Shown: in pieces, positions 1 to 9,174 of the stretch
How the letters are laid out: each line of letters opens with the position of its first letter
Numbering within the stretch: position 1 is the first letter of the stretch
Source of the DNA: JAFLTL01 sp964389525
GTDB lineage: Bacteria > Bacteroidota > Bacteroidia > Bacteroidales > Muribaculaceae
NCBI GenBank assembly: GCA_964389525.1
Contig: CAYMEX010000004.1
Span: forward strand, 62,001 to 126,000
Length of the DNA stretch: 64,000 nt
Direction: 5' to 3'
The notes under the pieces: generated by a model
Seen by the model: only the letters and a program-made list of their open reading frames with translations
Told to the model about the DNA's origin: nothing
Databases searched by the model: none
Position numbers and translations under genes: made by a program

Positions 1-1739
1 GTGCCGATCGGTTTGTTGGGATCTTTAAGTCCGAGGCGGTTACGCTGTATTGCCTTGACAATTTTCCCGATAGCCGCATCCTGTCCCACGATCTCGCGTT
101 TCAGGGCCGGAGCCATCTCGCGCAGACGCGCCCCTTCGGCCTGAGCCACACGCTGCACAGGCACGCCGGTCATCATGGCAACGACCTCGGCCACCTGCTC
201 CTCATCGACTGTCACACGGTCTTTCTCAAGCTCCTTGTTCCAGCGGTCCTGAGCGGCTTCGAGCGCACGCTTCAGCTCATTCACGCGGTCGCGGCATGCA
301 GCGGCCTTCTCGAAGTTCTGTTCCTCGGCGGCCTTACGCTTCTCCTCATCCACATTGGCGATCTCGGTCTCAATGGCCTCGATCTCTGTAGGCACCGACA
401 TATTCGTGATATGGGCGCGGGCTCCGGCCTCGTCCATAGCGTCGATAGCCTTGTCGGGGAAATTACGGTCGGCCACATAGCGTTCGGTAAGTGTCACGCA
501 GGCTTTCAGTGCCGCTTCCGTGTAATTCACATTGTGGTGAGCCTCATACTTCTCTTTGATATTGTTGAGTATCACCATTGTGTCGGCTGCCGACGTCGGC
601 TCAACCATCACCTTCTGAAATCGGCGCTCAAGCGCACCGTCCTTCTCGATATTCTTGCGGTACTCGTCGAGCGTCGTGGCACCGATACACTGTATCTCGC
701 CGCGGGCAAGAGCCGGTTTAAGCAGGTTGGCGGCATCCATCGACCCCGACGTGTTTCCGGCACCTACGATCGTGTGTATCTCGTCGATAAAAAGTATGAC
801 ATTGTCATTCTTGGCAAGCTCATCGAGTATCGCCTTTATGCGCTCCTCAAACTGGCCGCGGTATTTCGTACCGGCCACCACCGACGCCATGTCGAGCGAG
901 ATCAGCCGTTTGTCGAAAAGCAGCCGCGACACACGCCGCTCCACGATACGCAGGGCAAGACCCTCGACTATCGCACTCTTGCCCACTCCCGGCTCGCCTA
1001 TGAGCACCGGATTGTTCTTCTTGCGGCGGCTGAGTATCTGCGCCAGACGCTCTATCTCGTTCTCACGACCGACGACCGGATCAAGACGCCCCTCTTCGGC
1101 CGCACGTGTCATGTCATTGCCGTAACGATCGAGAGCCGGTGTGTCACCCTTGCGTTTGGCGCCTCCCTTGTTCCCAGACTGCGGAGTGGTACGCCGGGGC
1201 GAACCGTCCACATTGCTCGACGAGGGCGGGAACTCGCCATCCTCGTCATCTATCATGTCATCCTCCTCGTCAGCACGGCTGTCGGGCTGCGACATGCCGT
1301 TCAGATCGCGCAAGGCATCCGACAGGCGCTTGTATGTCACATCGACGGCCTTGAACGGAGTCATAAAGTCCATTGCCACGACCTCCGAGTTATGGAATAC
1401 CGCAAGCAGAAGATGCTCCACATCAATCACATCGCTGCCGGCCAGACGCGACTCCAGCGCACTGAGTTTCACTATGCGGTTGGCGATATCGCTCACCGAT
1501 ATCTCGCGCACCGACTCGCCGTCTTTGTCAAACAGCATACCGTCGAGAGTCTCGAGAAGCTGATAAGCCGAGACACCGTCTGCGGCCTTCTCTATCATTC
1601 TGAACGGACGTCCCTGTGTGTCACGCATCAGTGCCAGAAGAAAATGCGATGGCCCGACAAGACGGTTATTATGTCTTATCGCCTCGCGCTGAGACTCTTC
1701 AAGCACTCTCTTAAACTGATCTGTATATATCGTGTTCAT
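1..1739 (-). CDS. clpC: ATP-dependent Clp protease ATP-binding subunit ClpC (3' end outside window)
   Basis: HSP100/ClpC AAA+ unfoldase that feeds proteins to ClpP in the cytosol. About 579 N-terminal residues are present and the gene runs off the left edge. It begins MNTIYTDQFKRVLEES. A Clp N-domain pair covers roughly residues 1-150, followed by an acidic low-complexity linker (EEDDMIDDEDGE). The first AAA+ module has Walker A GEPGVGKS near residue 245 and Walker B VILFIDEIH near 312. After it come the middle domain with a UVR-like segment (EEQNFEKAAACRDRV) and the lead-in to the second AAA+ module (EIVGQDAAI). The ATG at 1739-1737 is the first in frame. It is divergent from the DUF5106 gene. 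ClpC rather than ClpB because of the short UVR-type middle region; the end of the gene is not visible. Confidence 0.95.
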   Translation of the reverse strand, partial: MNTIYTDQFKRVLEESQREAIRHNNRLVGPSHFLLALMRDTQGRPFRMIEKAADGVSAYQLLETLDGMLFDKDGESVREISVSDIANRIVKLSALESRLAGSDVIDVEHLLLAVFHNSEVVAMDFMTPFKAVDVTYKRLSDALRDLNGMSQPDSRADEEDDMIDDEDGEFPPSSSNVDGSPRRTTPQSGNKGGAKRKGDTPALDRYGNDMTRAAEEGRLDPVVGRENEIERLAQILSRRKKNNPVLIGEPGVGKSAIVEGLALRIVERRVSRLLFDKRLISLDMASVVAGTKYRGQFEERIKAILDELAKNDNVILFIDEIHTIVGAGNTSGSMDAANLLKPALARGEIQCIGATTLDEYRKNIEKDGALERRFQKVMVEPTSAADTMVILNNIKEKYEAHHNVNYTEAALKACVTLTERYVADRNFPDKAIDAMDEAGARAHITNMSVPTEIEAIETEIANVDEEKRKAAEEQNFEKAAACRDRVNELKRALEAAQDRWNKELEKDRVTVDEEQVAEVVAMMTGVPVQRVAQAEGARLREMAPALKREIVGQDAAIGKIVKAIQRNRLGLKDPNKPIG

Positions 1740-1881
1740 TTGTTTCCTTTCCTGTCTGCCGTGACGGAAGCAGTCTGTGCTGACTCTTGCGTCGGGCAGC
1801 TTACACTTTTTATAACAAGAACCATGCCAAAGACTCTTAGGTTCTTCGCATTTTTCATTTTTTTATGTTTAATTTTGAGCC

Positions 1882-2763
1882 ATGAAACTCACAAGACTTT
1901 TCATCTGCATATACTTTGCACTTTTCTGTGGCATAATCGCATCAGCCGAGACACGGCTACCCGCTCTACCCGAAGGCATGACAGATCCTGCCCGACGCGC
2001 GGCCTACATTATGCTGCATATATGGGATTTCCCTGAAAATCTTGCCACGCCAGAAGCGGCCGAACAGGCATTGTCCGACTTCCTGTCGGTTGCCGATGCC
2101 GGTGTCGCTTCGGCCGGAGACTATGCCGACGCTGTCACGGTTCTCGTCGACAAATCCGACAAAGCAGGCATCGACATTCTGTCGCTTGCCGCGAAATACA
2201 CCTCCGATCCGGTGGCACCGTTCTTCGACGACGAGTTGTATCTGCCGTTCGTCGATGCAGCCCTGGCATCTCCCTCTCTGCTGAGTAAAAAAGCCGGACT
2301 GAAAGAACGGCTGCAATACGACCGCGCATGTATTCTGAAAAACCGTGTCGGCACTCAGGCCACATCCTTCGACGTCAGGCTCGCCTCCGACAAGACACTC
2401 CCCGTGCGTAGCCTCTTCACCGCCCCTCTCAATCTGCTTCTGCTTTTTGACCCCGATTGCGACCATTGCCGCGAAATGCTCTCTGAACTTTCCGCATCAC
2501 AGACCCTCGCAGATGCCGTCGCCGCCCGAAAAGTCAGTGTGATTGCCGTGTGGGTCGACGCACTCGACTCCCCGTCCGCCATTTCCGTTCCGTCGGCCGA
2601 CCGATGGATCATTGCCTCCGACTGTACCGGCATCATGGAAAACGAGCTCTACGAGCTTCCTGTCATGCCATCGATATATGTCATCGACAGCAACGGCACT
2701 GTTGTCGGCAAGAATCTGCTCGAAGTCCCTGCTGTTTTGAAAGCTCTTGGCCTGACCGAATGA
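1882..2763 (+). CDS. DUF5106-like exported thioredoxin-fold protein
   Basis: A 293-residue exported protein. Residues 1-22 form a signal peptide (MKLTRLFICIYFALFCGIIA). The first two thirds are helical and resemble the Bacteroidetes DUF5106 family. The last third is a thioredoxin/TlpA-like fold with LLLLFDPDCDHCREML, so C193-x-x-C196 is a potential redox pair. A cis-Pro-like VMPSIYVID segment near residue 265 fits that fold. The likely role is a periplasmic thiol-disulfide or thioredoxin-like function; the substrate is unknown. It ends one base before the rRNA methyltransferase start, so the two are probably co-transcribed. Family assignment is from recall of sequence character and was not searched. 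Confidence 0.75.
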   Translation: MKLTRLFICIYFALFCGIIASAETRLPALPEGMTDPARRAAYIMLHIWDFPENLATPEAAEQALSDFLSVADAGVASAGDYADAVTVLVDKSDKAGIDILSLAAKYTSDPVAPFFDDELYLPFVDAALASPSLLSKKAGLKERLQYDRACILKNRVGTQATSFDVRLASDKTLPVRSLFTAPLNLLLLFDPDCDHCREMLSELSASQTLADAVAARKVSVIAVWVDALDSPSAISVPSADRWIIASDCTGIMENELYELPVMPSIYVIDSNGTVVGKNLLEVPAVLKALGLTE

Positions 2764-2764
2764 T

Positions 2765-4117
2765 ATGCAGCCCGACCCACGTTTCATTGAAATTTTAAAT
2801 CAAGCCGTCGGAGCCGGCAACGCCTCCGACCTTCTCCTTACAATATCCCGGCAGGAGCCGGAGACATCTGTCAGGACAAACCCGGCCAAACCGGCGCAGC
2901 TCGACATTCTTTCTGACTCCTCAGCCGTTCCGTGGAATACCCACGGACACTACCTCCCCTCACGACCGCGGTTCACTTTCGATCCGGCCATGCACCAGGG
3001 GCTGTACTATGTTCAGGACGCGTCATCGTTGTTTGTCGGTCATGTCGCATCTCACATCGTTGACATCACTGGTGGCACCCCGTTGCATGTGCTCGATGCC
3101 TGTGCGGCTCCGGGAGGCAAGACCACGGCTTTGGCCGATGCCTTGCCCGCCGGCTCGGTCGTCGTCGCCAACGAGTACGACCGCCAGCGTGCGTCGGTTC
3201 TCGCCGAAAACATAGCCAAATGGGGCAATCCGGCTGTCATTGTCACTCAGGGCGACACCTCACGCTTCCGCAAGCTACGCGGCACATTCGACATCATCCT
3301 GGTTGACGCGCCCTGTTCAGGCGAAGGCATGATGCGCAAAGACGCTCAGGCCGTCGAGCAGTGGTCACCCGCACTCGTCGCACAGTGCGCGGCACGTCAG
3401 AAAGAGATCCTCGATAACCTTGTCGGCTGCATTGCTCCCGGTGGATTCCTCATCTACAGCACATGCACCTTCAATCGTCAGGAAAACGAAGAGATCGTCG
3501 AGTGGCTGACCGACAGCTACGACATGCAGCCTGTCGCAGTCACGGTCGATCCGTCATGGGGCATCATGGCTACATCGGCCGCCGGAGTCACATGCCATCG
3601 GTTCCTTCCCTCGCTCGTCCGCGGCGAAGGCCTGTTCATGGCTGTCATGCGTGTGCCGGGCACCCACACCCCGCACCGGCCGGCTGATACGCGTGTGAAA
3701 TCCATCCCAGAAGTCAGCTCATGGGTGCCGTCACTTGTCGCACTGAAAAAAGGCGACACCGTTTTCGGCCTCCCGCCTGCCGCTCTAAGCCTCTACAAAG
3801 ATATTGAGAGCAAGGCCGCCAACATCCTCGCACCCGGAGTCGAGATCGCCACAGTCAAAGGCCGCGACCTCATTCCCGCAACGCCACTCGCTTTGTCGAC
3901 CGCAATTGCCCCCGATGCGTTTCCGCGTGTTGAGGTCAGCCGCGAAGAAGCCCTCGCGTTTCTCCGCCGCGACGCAGTCACGCTACCGTCCGGCACACCG
4001 CGCGGCCACATCTTGCTCACTTTCGGCCGATATCCCCTCGGCTTTGTCAAGAACATAGGCAACCGGGCCAACAATCTCTATCCGGCCAACTGGCGCATAC
4101 GCAGCAACAGCCAATAA
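2765..4117 (+). CDS. RsmF/RsmB-type rRNA (cytosine-C5) methyltransferase
   Basis: SAM-dependent RNA m5C methyltransferase of the NOL1/NOP2/Sun family, 450 residues. The SAM-binding motif is LHVLDACAAPGGKTTALAD. The motif IV cysteine is in DAPCSGEGMMRK (C184) and the catalytic motif VI cysteine in IYSTCTFNRQENEE (C234), the usual two-cysteine arrangement. The C-terminal ~150 residues (EVSREEALAFLRRD, GFVKNIGNRANNLYP) match the RsmF_methylt-RNA/PUA-like tail of YebU/RsmF-type enzymes, so RsmF is more likely than RsmB. It probably modifies 16S rRNA in the cytosol. Start and length fit the family. A DUF418 fragment begins in the same frame immediately after its stop codon. Confidence 0.9.
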   Translation: MQPDPRFIEILNQAVGAGNASDLLLTISRQEPETSVRTNPAKPAQLDILSDSSAVPWNTHGHYLPSRPRFTFDPAMHQGLYYVQDASSLFVGHVASHIVDITGGTPLHVLDACAAPGGKTTALADALPAGSVVVANEYDRQRASVLAENIAKWGNPAVIVTQGDTSRFRKLRGTFDIILVDAPCSGEGMMRKDAQAVEQWSPALVAQCAARQKEILDNLVGCIAPGGFLIYSTCTFNRQENEEIVEWLTDSYDMQPVAVTVDPSWGIMATSAAGVTCHRFLPSLVRGEGLFMAVMRVPGTHTPHRPADTRVKSIPEVSSWVPSLVALKKGDTVFGLPPAALSLYKDIESKAANILAPGVEIATVKGRDLIPATPLALSTAIAPDAFPRVEVSREEALAFLRRDAVTLPSGTPRGHILLTFGRYPLGFVKNIGNRANNLYPANWRIRSNSQ

Positions 4118-4396
4118 CCCGATATTGTAAACATTGACATTCTGTCGCCCTACGGACGCATGGGACTCACCAACTACGAGTCACAAGGCATAATCGGTTC
4201 AATCATATTTTCGCTCTGGGGATTCGGCGCAATTTTCAGCCCGTGGCATCCGACCGAACTCTTTTTACTCGGCATCGCATTCTACATTCTACAGATTCTG
4301 TTCTGTAAGATCTGGCTCAACCACTTCAGATACGGCCCGCTGGAATGGCTGTGGCGTTCGGCCACCTACCTCCGCTGGCAGCCCTTCCGCAAATAG
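4118..4396 (+). pseudogene. Truncated C-terminal remnant of a DUF418 (YeiB-like) membrane protein
   Basis: Reading straight on from the methyltransferase stop, in the same frame, gives an open stretch containing LSPYGRMGLTNYESQGIIGS and ending HFRYGPLEWLWRSATYLRWQ. These are hallmarks of the extreme C-terminus of DUF418 membrane proteins, which are normally about 350-400 residues. The N-terminal transmembrane part is absent. An ATG at 4160 could start a 78-residue product with two hydrophobic helices, but homology extends upstream of it, so this is best read as a deletion relic. A functional mini-protein cannot be excluded. Confidence 0.7.
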
Positions 4397-4424
4397 CCCC
4401 CTGATAAATACCATTTCACAGAAA

Positions 4425-4449
4425 GTAGGGACGCACGGCTCGTGCGTCC
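4425..4449. repeat. Interspersed palindrome, GGACGCACG family
   Basis: A perfect hairpin with 9-bp arms (GGACGCACG) and loop GCT, preceded by AGTAG. The same unit recurs at 18845, 22841, 25668, 36038 and 40998, with a degenerate copy near 47431. It is followed at 4465-4510 by a CGGTTTCGCCTAAAGCAGCTA stretch that is also found at 36590. The rest of the 4397-4623 gap shows no gene. Confidence 0.85.
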
Positions 4450-4623
4450 TTTGATTTACATATATTTACCTCCGGTTTCGCCTAAAGCAGCTACTTCAGC
4501 TATAGCCGCTATTACATCCTCCTCCACAACCCGCCACGCGCAGATACCCCTCCCCCTTTTTTGCTTCCTCGTAGATCTATATACCATGTTCAGGCGTTAT
4601 ATATCCAAACTATTGCCGATACC

Positions 4624-5355
4624 ATGATCAGACAAAAAAAAGACACCAACGAGGCAAGCATCTACGACATTCTGCTTGCTCTGCCACTGTTTGCGGGAGT
4701 TAGCCGTGTCAGGCTATCGGAAATCGTCGGGTCAACACGTTTCCATTTTCTGAAATTTCTGCCCGGACAGACAGTTATAAACGTAGACGACCTATGTTCG
4801 CACGTTAAATTCGTCATCTCCGGAAGTGTGCGCATGTCCGTCGCAAACGCCAACGACCGGTTCATCGTAAGCCAGACTCTCGAAGCGCCCGACGTCATTG
4901 CGCCCGAATACCTCTTCGGACTTTACACCCGATACCCGTGCAAAGCTGTAGCGCTCGGCAACGCAGGCATTATGCAGATCGACAAGAACGATTACGTGCG
5001 TCTGCTTAAAACAGACCATGTCTTTATGTTCAACTTCCTGAACATGTTGTCGGTTAAAGCGCAACAGGCCGAAGAAGGAATAATGTCGATCACAACCGGA
5101 AATCTCGACGAACGCATCGCCTACTGGATCACGGCACTGACGCAGCGCAACGCAAAAGACATTACCCTCACCGCACGAAAGCGCGATCTCTACTCGCTGT
5201 TCGGAGTGCAGCGATCTTCATTCTTCGCCACTCTCGACGCCATGAAGAACCAGGGCATTATCGACTACGACAACAACACCGACGAGATACGCGTCATATC
5301 GCGCAGTGCGCTCCTGTCTCTCCTCCGGAAGAAAAACATTGAAGATCTGACATAG
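4624..5355 (+). CDS. Crp/Fnr family transcriptional regulator
   Basis: A 243-residue cytosolic regulator. Residues ~15-130 form a cyclic-nucleotide-binding-like beta barrel (LPLFAGVSRVRLSEIVG, LPGQTVINVDDLCSHVKFVISGSVRMSV). A long dimerisation helix with NFLNMLSVKAQQAEEG follows, then a winged HTH (DLYSLFGVQRSSFFATLDAMKNQGI). No cysteine cluster for a 4Fe-4S centre is visible, so it is not a classic FNR; the effector is unknown. The ORF is open 63 bp further upstream, but ATG 4624 gives the normal family N-terminus. Downstream, 92 bp separate it from a small ORF. Confidence 0.85.
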   Translation: MIRQKKDTNEASIYDILLALPLFAGVSRVRLSEIVGSTRFHFLKFLPGQTVINVDDLCSHVKFVISGSVRMSVANANDRFIVSQTLEAPDVIAPEYLFGLYTRYPCKAVALGNAGIMQIDKNDYVRLLKTDHVFMFNFLNMLSVKAQQAEEGIMSITTGNLDERIAYWITALTQRNAKDITLTARKRDLYSLFGVQRSSFFATLDAMKNQGIIDYDNNTDEIRVISRSALLSLLRKKNIEDLT

Positions 5356-5447
5356 GTAGTGGCCATTTAACCCATTTTTGAATACGTGGGCATAAATACG
5401 GCTCACGTCTTTGTCATTTTTGCAGTGTAAATGAAACACTAACGATC

Positions 5448-5693
5448 ATGAACACTGCAAACGCTCTCTTCTCGCCCGTGATTCTCGCATCCGACGCTAT
5501 AAGCGCCAAAGTCATCTACCGTGGCAAAAACATTCTCTCGCTCGACCTATCGGGCATCACATCGATGGCACAGCTCTACAAGACAGTAGCCGCGGCTACC
5601 AGACAGATCCGGGGCATGGTCACACTCTCGATGCGCAACCTCTCGCAAGGATGGAACATCTCGCGGCCGCTCATGCTTTCAGCCGCCAACTGA
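5448..5693 (+). CDS. Small hypothetical protein (81 aa)
   Basis: An 81-residue ORF not recognised as any known family. It starts MNTANALFSPVILASDA, has a mixed alpha/beta pattern (SAKVIYRGKNILSLDLSGI) and ends WNISRPLMLSAAN. There is no signal peptide and no convincing membrane segment. It is kept as a gene because codon use looks like its neighbours and a 90-bp leader precedes it. Its relation to the upstream Crp-like regulator is only positional. It converges with the ABC-F gene, whose stop lies 15 bp beyond. Confidence 0.55.
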   Translation: MNTANALFSPVILASDAISAKVIYRGKNILSLDLSGITSMAQLYKTVAAATRQIRGMVTLSMRNLSQGWNISRPLMLSAAN

Positions 5694-5708
5694 CACGACT
5701 GAGGGTGC

Positions 5709-7685
5709 TCAGCCGTTGAAAGCCTCCAGATCCATCACGGCAAGCTCCCACACGCTCATGGCGTTCTCCAGACGCCGGGTCGCCGAAGCATGCTCCTCAA
5801 GCACCTCTGCCGACGCGTCACCGGCCGCGAGTTTGTCCTCCACAGCCTTCTGCTCCGCTTCAAGTCTCGACACCTCGGCCTCGGCCTCGGCCACCTTCTT
5901 GGCAAGACGTTTTTTGGTCTTGTCGCGTTCACGCTGCTCGGCATACGTCAGACGCGGCTGCCCGTTGTTCGACGCAGCCTGATCCTTCGCCTGCTGTCCG
6001 GCACCTACAGCCTCCTGTTGCGACGTTTTCTTCTCTTTCACCTCAGGTGCGGTTCTGCGTTCGAGCTCCGACAGCGAAGCCATGCGTTTTTTCTCAAGAA
6101 ACTCATATATGCCGCCGAGACATTCCTTCACCTTTCCGCCGCCAAACTCATACACTTTCTCCACCAGGCCGTCGAGAAACTCGCGGTCATGGCTCACCAC
6201 TATCACCGTTCCGTTGAAATCCTTGATAGCCTGTTTCAGTATATCCTTGGTCTTCATGTCGAGGTGATTGGTCGGCTCGTCGAGTATCAGCAGATTCACC
6301 GGCTCAAGCAGCAGACGTATCATAGCCAGACGCGTCTTCTCTCCACCCGACAACACTTTCACCTTCTTGTCAGAAGCCTCACCGCCGAACATAAACGCCC
6401 CCAGTATGTCGCGTATCTTAGTGCGTATGTCGCCCACAGCCACACGGTCGATCGTGTCAAACACCGTGATCTCGCCGTCGAGAAGCTGAGCCTGATTCTG
6501 TGCGAAATAACCGATCTTCACGTTGTGGCCGATCTTCAGCGAACCCGTGAACGGTATTTCACCCATTATACACTTCACAAGCGTCGACTTACCCTCGCCG
6601 TTCTTGCCCACAAAAGCCACCTTCTCCCCTCTGCGCAGTGTGAAAGTGGCGCCGTCAAACACCTGATGTTCGCCGTATGCCTTCCCCACATTGTCGGCGA
6701 TGATAGGGAAATCGCCCGAACGCGGTGCCGGCGGGAACTTCAGATTCAGATGCGACGTATCTACCTCGTCAACCTCTATACGCTCTATTTTGGCAAGCTG
6801 CTTCATGCGGCTCTGCACCTGCACTGCCTTGGTGGCTTTGTAGCGGAAACGCTCTATGAAATCCTCCGTGTCCTGTATCTGCTTCTGCTGATTCTGGTAT
6901 GCACGCATCTGCTGCTCGATACGCTCCTTGCGCAGCTCCACAAAATGCGAGTAATTCACATTGTAGTCATAGATCTTACCCATAGAGATCTCGATCGTGC
7001 GCGTTGTCACATTGTCGATAAAAGCCCGGTCGTGGCTCACAAGCACCACCACATTGGCCTTGGCCACAAGGAAATTCTCAAGCCACTGTATCGACTCAAT
7101 GTCCAGGTGGTTGGTCGGCTCGTCGAGCAGAAGCACATCCGGCCGGCGCAGCAATATTTTCGCAAGCTCGATACGCATACGCCATCCCCCCGAGAACTCC
7201 GACGTCTGACGCTCGAAATCCGACCTCTTGAAACCCAGTCCAAGCAACGTCTTTTCGATCTCCGCCTCGGCGTTTTCCTTATCCATCATCGCCACCTGCT
7301 CGGTCAGTGTGGTAAACCTGTCGATCAGGCGCACATAGCTTTCCGACTCATAGTCGGTGGCACGCTCAACCTCCCCCGTCACATCCTCGAGCTCCTTCCT
7401 CAGAGCCGCTACATGATCGAGTGCCGAAGCCACCTCTTCCTTCACCGTCCGCACATCCGATATTTCCATCTGCTGCGGCAGGTAGCCCACCGTCACGTCG
7501 CGGGGCACCACAACATTACCCGACGTCGGAGCCTGCAGACCAGCTATTATTTTAAGCATCGTCGACTTGCCCGCGCCATTCTTACCCACCAGAGCGATCT
7601 TATCCCTGCGGTTGATCACATAATTGATATGGTCGAAAAGAGACTTCGCGCTGAATTCTACCGATAGGTCGTTGATGGAAATCAT
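5709..7685 (-). CDS. ABC-F family ATPase (translation factor type)
   Basis: A 658-residue soluble protein with two ABC ATPase domains in tandem and no membrane segments, the ABC-F plan (Uup/EttA/antibiotic-resistance type). Domain 1 has Walker A GKNGAGKST near residue 36, signature SGGWRMRIELA and Walker B LLLDEPTNHLD. Domain 2 has GKNGEGKST, LSGGEKTRLAMIRL and LLILDEPTNHLD. A charged linker with KRFAYKATKA-like composition lies between. A C-terminal coiled coil rich in Lys/Glu (RERDKTKKRLAKKVAEAEAEV) is typical of Uup-like members. The family acts on ribosomes. The ATG at 7685 begins MISINDLSVEF; the upstream extension in the open frame lies across the promoter. Confidence 0.9.
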   Translation of the reverse strand: MISINDLSVEFSAKSLFDHINYVINRRDKIALVGKNGAGKSTMLKIIAGLQAPTSGNVVVPRDVTVGYLPQQMEISDVRTVKEEVASALDHVAALRKELEDVTGEVERATDYESESYVRLIDRFTTLTEQVAMMDKENAEAEIEKTLLGLGFKRSDFERQTSEFSGGWRMRIELAKILLRRPDVLLLDEPTNHLDIESIQWLENFLVAKANVVVLVSHDRAFIDNVTTRTIEISMGKIYDYNVNYSHFVELRKERIEQQMRAYQNQQKQIQDTEDFIERFRYKATKAVQVQSRMKQLAKIERIEVDEVDTSHLNLKFPPAPRSGDFPIIADNVGKAYGEHQVFDGATFTLRRGEKVAFVGKNGEGKSTLVKCIMGEIPFTGSLKIGHNVKIGYFAQNQAQLLDGEITVFDTIDRVAVGDIRTKIRDILGAFMFGGEASDKKVKVLSGGEKTRLAMIRLLLEPVNLLILDEPTNHLDMKTKDILKQAIKDFNGTVIVVSHDREFLDGLVEKVYEFGGGKVKECLGGIYEFLEKKRMASLSELERRTAPEVKEKKTSQQEAVGAGQQAKDQAASNNGQPRLTYAEQRERDKTKKRLAKKVAEAEAEVSRLEAEQKAVEDKLAAGDASAEVLEEHASATRRLENAMSVWELAVMDLEAFNG

Positions 7686-7717
7686 TGTATCTTGCAAATA
7701 TTGTGGTTTAAGGACTG

Positions 7718-7748
7718 CAAAGTTACCCCAAAACAACCAATCCGCAAA
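7718..7748 (-). promoter_or_regulatory. Bacteroidetes-type promoter for the ABC-F gene
   Basis: On the minus strand, TTTG (7748-7745), a 19-nt spacer and TAACTTTG (7725-7718) match the Bacteroidetes sigma-70 consensus TTTG-N19-21-TAnnTTTG. It lies about 33 bp upstream of the ATG at 7685. Confidence 0.75.
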
Positions 7749-7785
7749 ACTCCCGATCCTATCCGAATCTGTATAGCGGCTAAAA

Positions 7786-7823
7786 TAAGAGCGGCGGCCT
7801 CCGGACAATCTGGAAGCCGCCGC
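7786..7823 (-). terminator. Intrinsic terminator after gapA
   Basis: Arms GCGGCGGC (7791-7798) and GCCGCCGC (7816-7823) pair, with further pairing inside. On the minus strand the stem is followed by the T-rich stretch CTCTTATTTTA. It lies 25 bp past the gapA stop. Confidence 0.75.
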
Positions 7824-7847
7824 AATAGTTAAGTATATCCGACTTTA

Positions 7848-8855
7848 TTAGCCGTTGTACTTCTTCATTACTGCGATGAGGTCGAGAACCTTGTTCGAGT
7901 AACCGATCTCATTGTCATACCAGCTGACAACCTTCACGAAAGTGTCGGTAAGAGCGATACCGGCCTTTGCGTCGAAGATCGAAGTGCGGGTGTCGCCGAG
8001 GAAGTCGCTCGATACGACTGCGTCCTCTGTGTAGCCGAGGATACCCTTCAGCTCACCCTCCGAAGCCTCCTTCATAGCTGCGCAGATCTCTGCGTAGGTA
8101 GCGGGCTTGGCGAGATTTACTGTGAGGTCAACAACCGATACGTCGAGGGTGGGGACACGCATCGACATGCCGGTGAGCTTGCCGTTGAGTTCGGGGATAA
8201 CCTTACCTACAGCCTTGGCAGCGCCGGTCGACGAGGGGATGATGTTGCCGGAAGCGGCACGGCCACCACGCCAGTCCTTCATCGAGGGACCGTCTACAGT
8301 CTTCTGGGTAGCGGTTGTCGAGTGAACGGTAGTCATAAGACCGTCTGTGATACCCCACTTGTCGTTGAGCACCTTAGCGATAGGAGCGAGACAGTTGGTT
8401 GTGCAGGAAGCGTTGGAAACGAACTTCTGGCCGGCATAGGTCTTGTCGTTTACGCCTACTACAAACATAGGAGTTGCGTCCTTTGAAGGAGCCGACATAA
8501 CTACATACTTGGCACCTGCCTCGATGTGAGCCTGAGCCTTCTCCTCGGTCAGGAAAAGACCGGTCGACTCTACTACATATTCTGCGCCAACCTCACCCCA
8601 TGCGATCTCAGCGGGGTTCTTGCATGCTGTAACGCGGATTTCCTTGCCGTTGACAATAAGAAGGCTCTTCTCCATGTTGAAGTCTACAGTGCCGTCAAAC
8701 TGACCGTGCATGGTGTCATACTTCAGCATGTATGCCATGTAGTCTACAGGAAGAAGGTCGTTGATTGCAACTACCTCGATGTCGTCGCGCTTGGTCGAAG
8801 CACGGAACACGAAACGGCCGATACGGCCGAATCCGTTAATACCGATTTTAGTCAT
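7848..8855 (-). CDS. gapA: Type I glyceraldehyde-3-phosphate dehydrogenase
   Basis: Glycolytic GAPDH, 335 residues, normal length. The Rossmann start is KIGINGFGRIGRFVFRAS. The catalytic cysteine is C151 in SNASCTTNCLAP, and the C-terminal WYDNEIGYSNKVLDL is the family signature. It oxidises glyceraldehyde 3-phosphate with NAD to 1,3-bisphosphoglycerate in the cytosol. It stands alone between a terminator and the divergent ribosomal L25 gene. A TAAATTTG -7 box lies on the minus strand at 8906-8899, about 45 bp upstream of the start. Strong codon bias fits high expression. Confidence 0.98.
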   Translation of the reverse strand: MTKIGINGFGRIGRFVFRASTKRDDIEVVAINDLLPVDYMAYMLKYDTMHGQFDGTVDFNMEKSLLIVNGKEIRVTACKNPAEIAWGEVGAEYVVESTGLFLTEEKAQAHIEAGAKYVVMSAPSKDATPMFVVGVNDKTYAGQKFVSNASCTTNCLAPIAKVLNDKWGITDGLMTTVHSTTATQKTVDGPSMKDWRGGRAASGNIIPSSTGAAKAVGKVIPELNGKLTGMSMRVPTLDVSVVDLTVNLAKPATYAEICAAMKEASEGELKGILGYTEDAVVSSDFLGDTRTSIFDAKAGIALTDTFVKVVSWYDNEIGYSNKVLDLIAVMKKYNG

Positions 8856-9034
8856 AGTTAGTTATGAATAGAATTTATGTTCTCTTGTTTTCCAACCGCA
8901 AATTTAAAAATAATATGTTTAATAACATACAACTTCAAAGAAAAATATTGCTTTTTTTTCTTAGAAACTGTTGCAATTACCGGCAATGGCCGGATCTTCT
9001 CTCATAATAGCCTGTTTATTGAAGTGATTACGTC

Positions 9035-9065
9035 TTGCATATCTCATTTGATCTTTTTACCTTTG
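9035..9065 (+). promoter_or_regulatory. Promoter of the ribosomal protein L25 gene
   Basis: TTG (9035-9037), a 20-nt spacer and TACCTTTG (9058-9065) match the Bacteroidetes consensus. Transcription would start near 9072, giving a leader of about 100 nt before the ATG at 9175. The 8856-9174 gap otherwise holds only the divergent gapA promoter. Confidence 0.75.
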
Positions 9066-9174
9066 CACCGCTTTTTAGCCCGCGCGCACTTTAGTCAAGC
9101 GCAAGCGTGTGATGGGAAATTAAGAAGCAGAAACTTCTCGATTTTGAGTAACACAACAAAATTAAAAAACAGAA

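Noticed and set aside
411..2036. 541-residue plus-strand reading frame at the left edge
   Set aside because: It is antisense to clpC, which has full AAA+ motifs on the other strand; the frame is a shadow of GC-rich coding sequence.
5790..7667. 625-residue plus-strand frame
   Set aside because: Antisense to the ABC-F ATPase gene; no recognisable domain and His/Leu/Arg-rich composition typical of a shadow.
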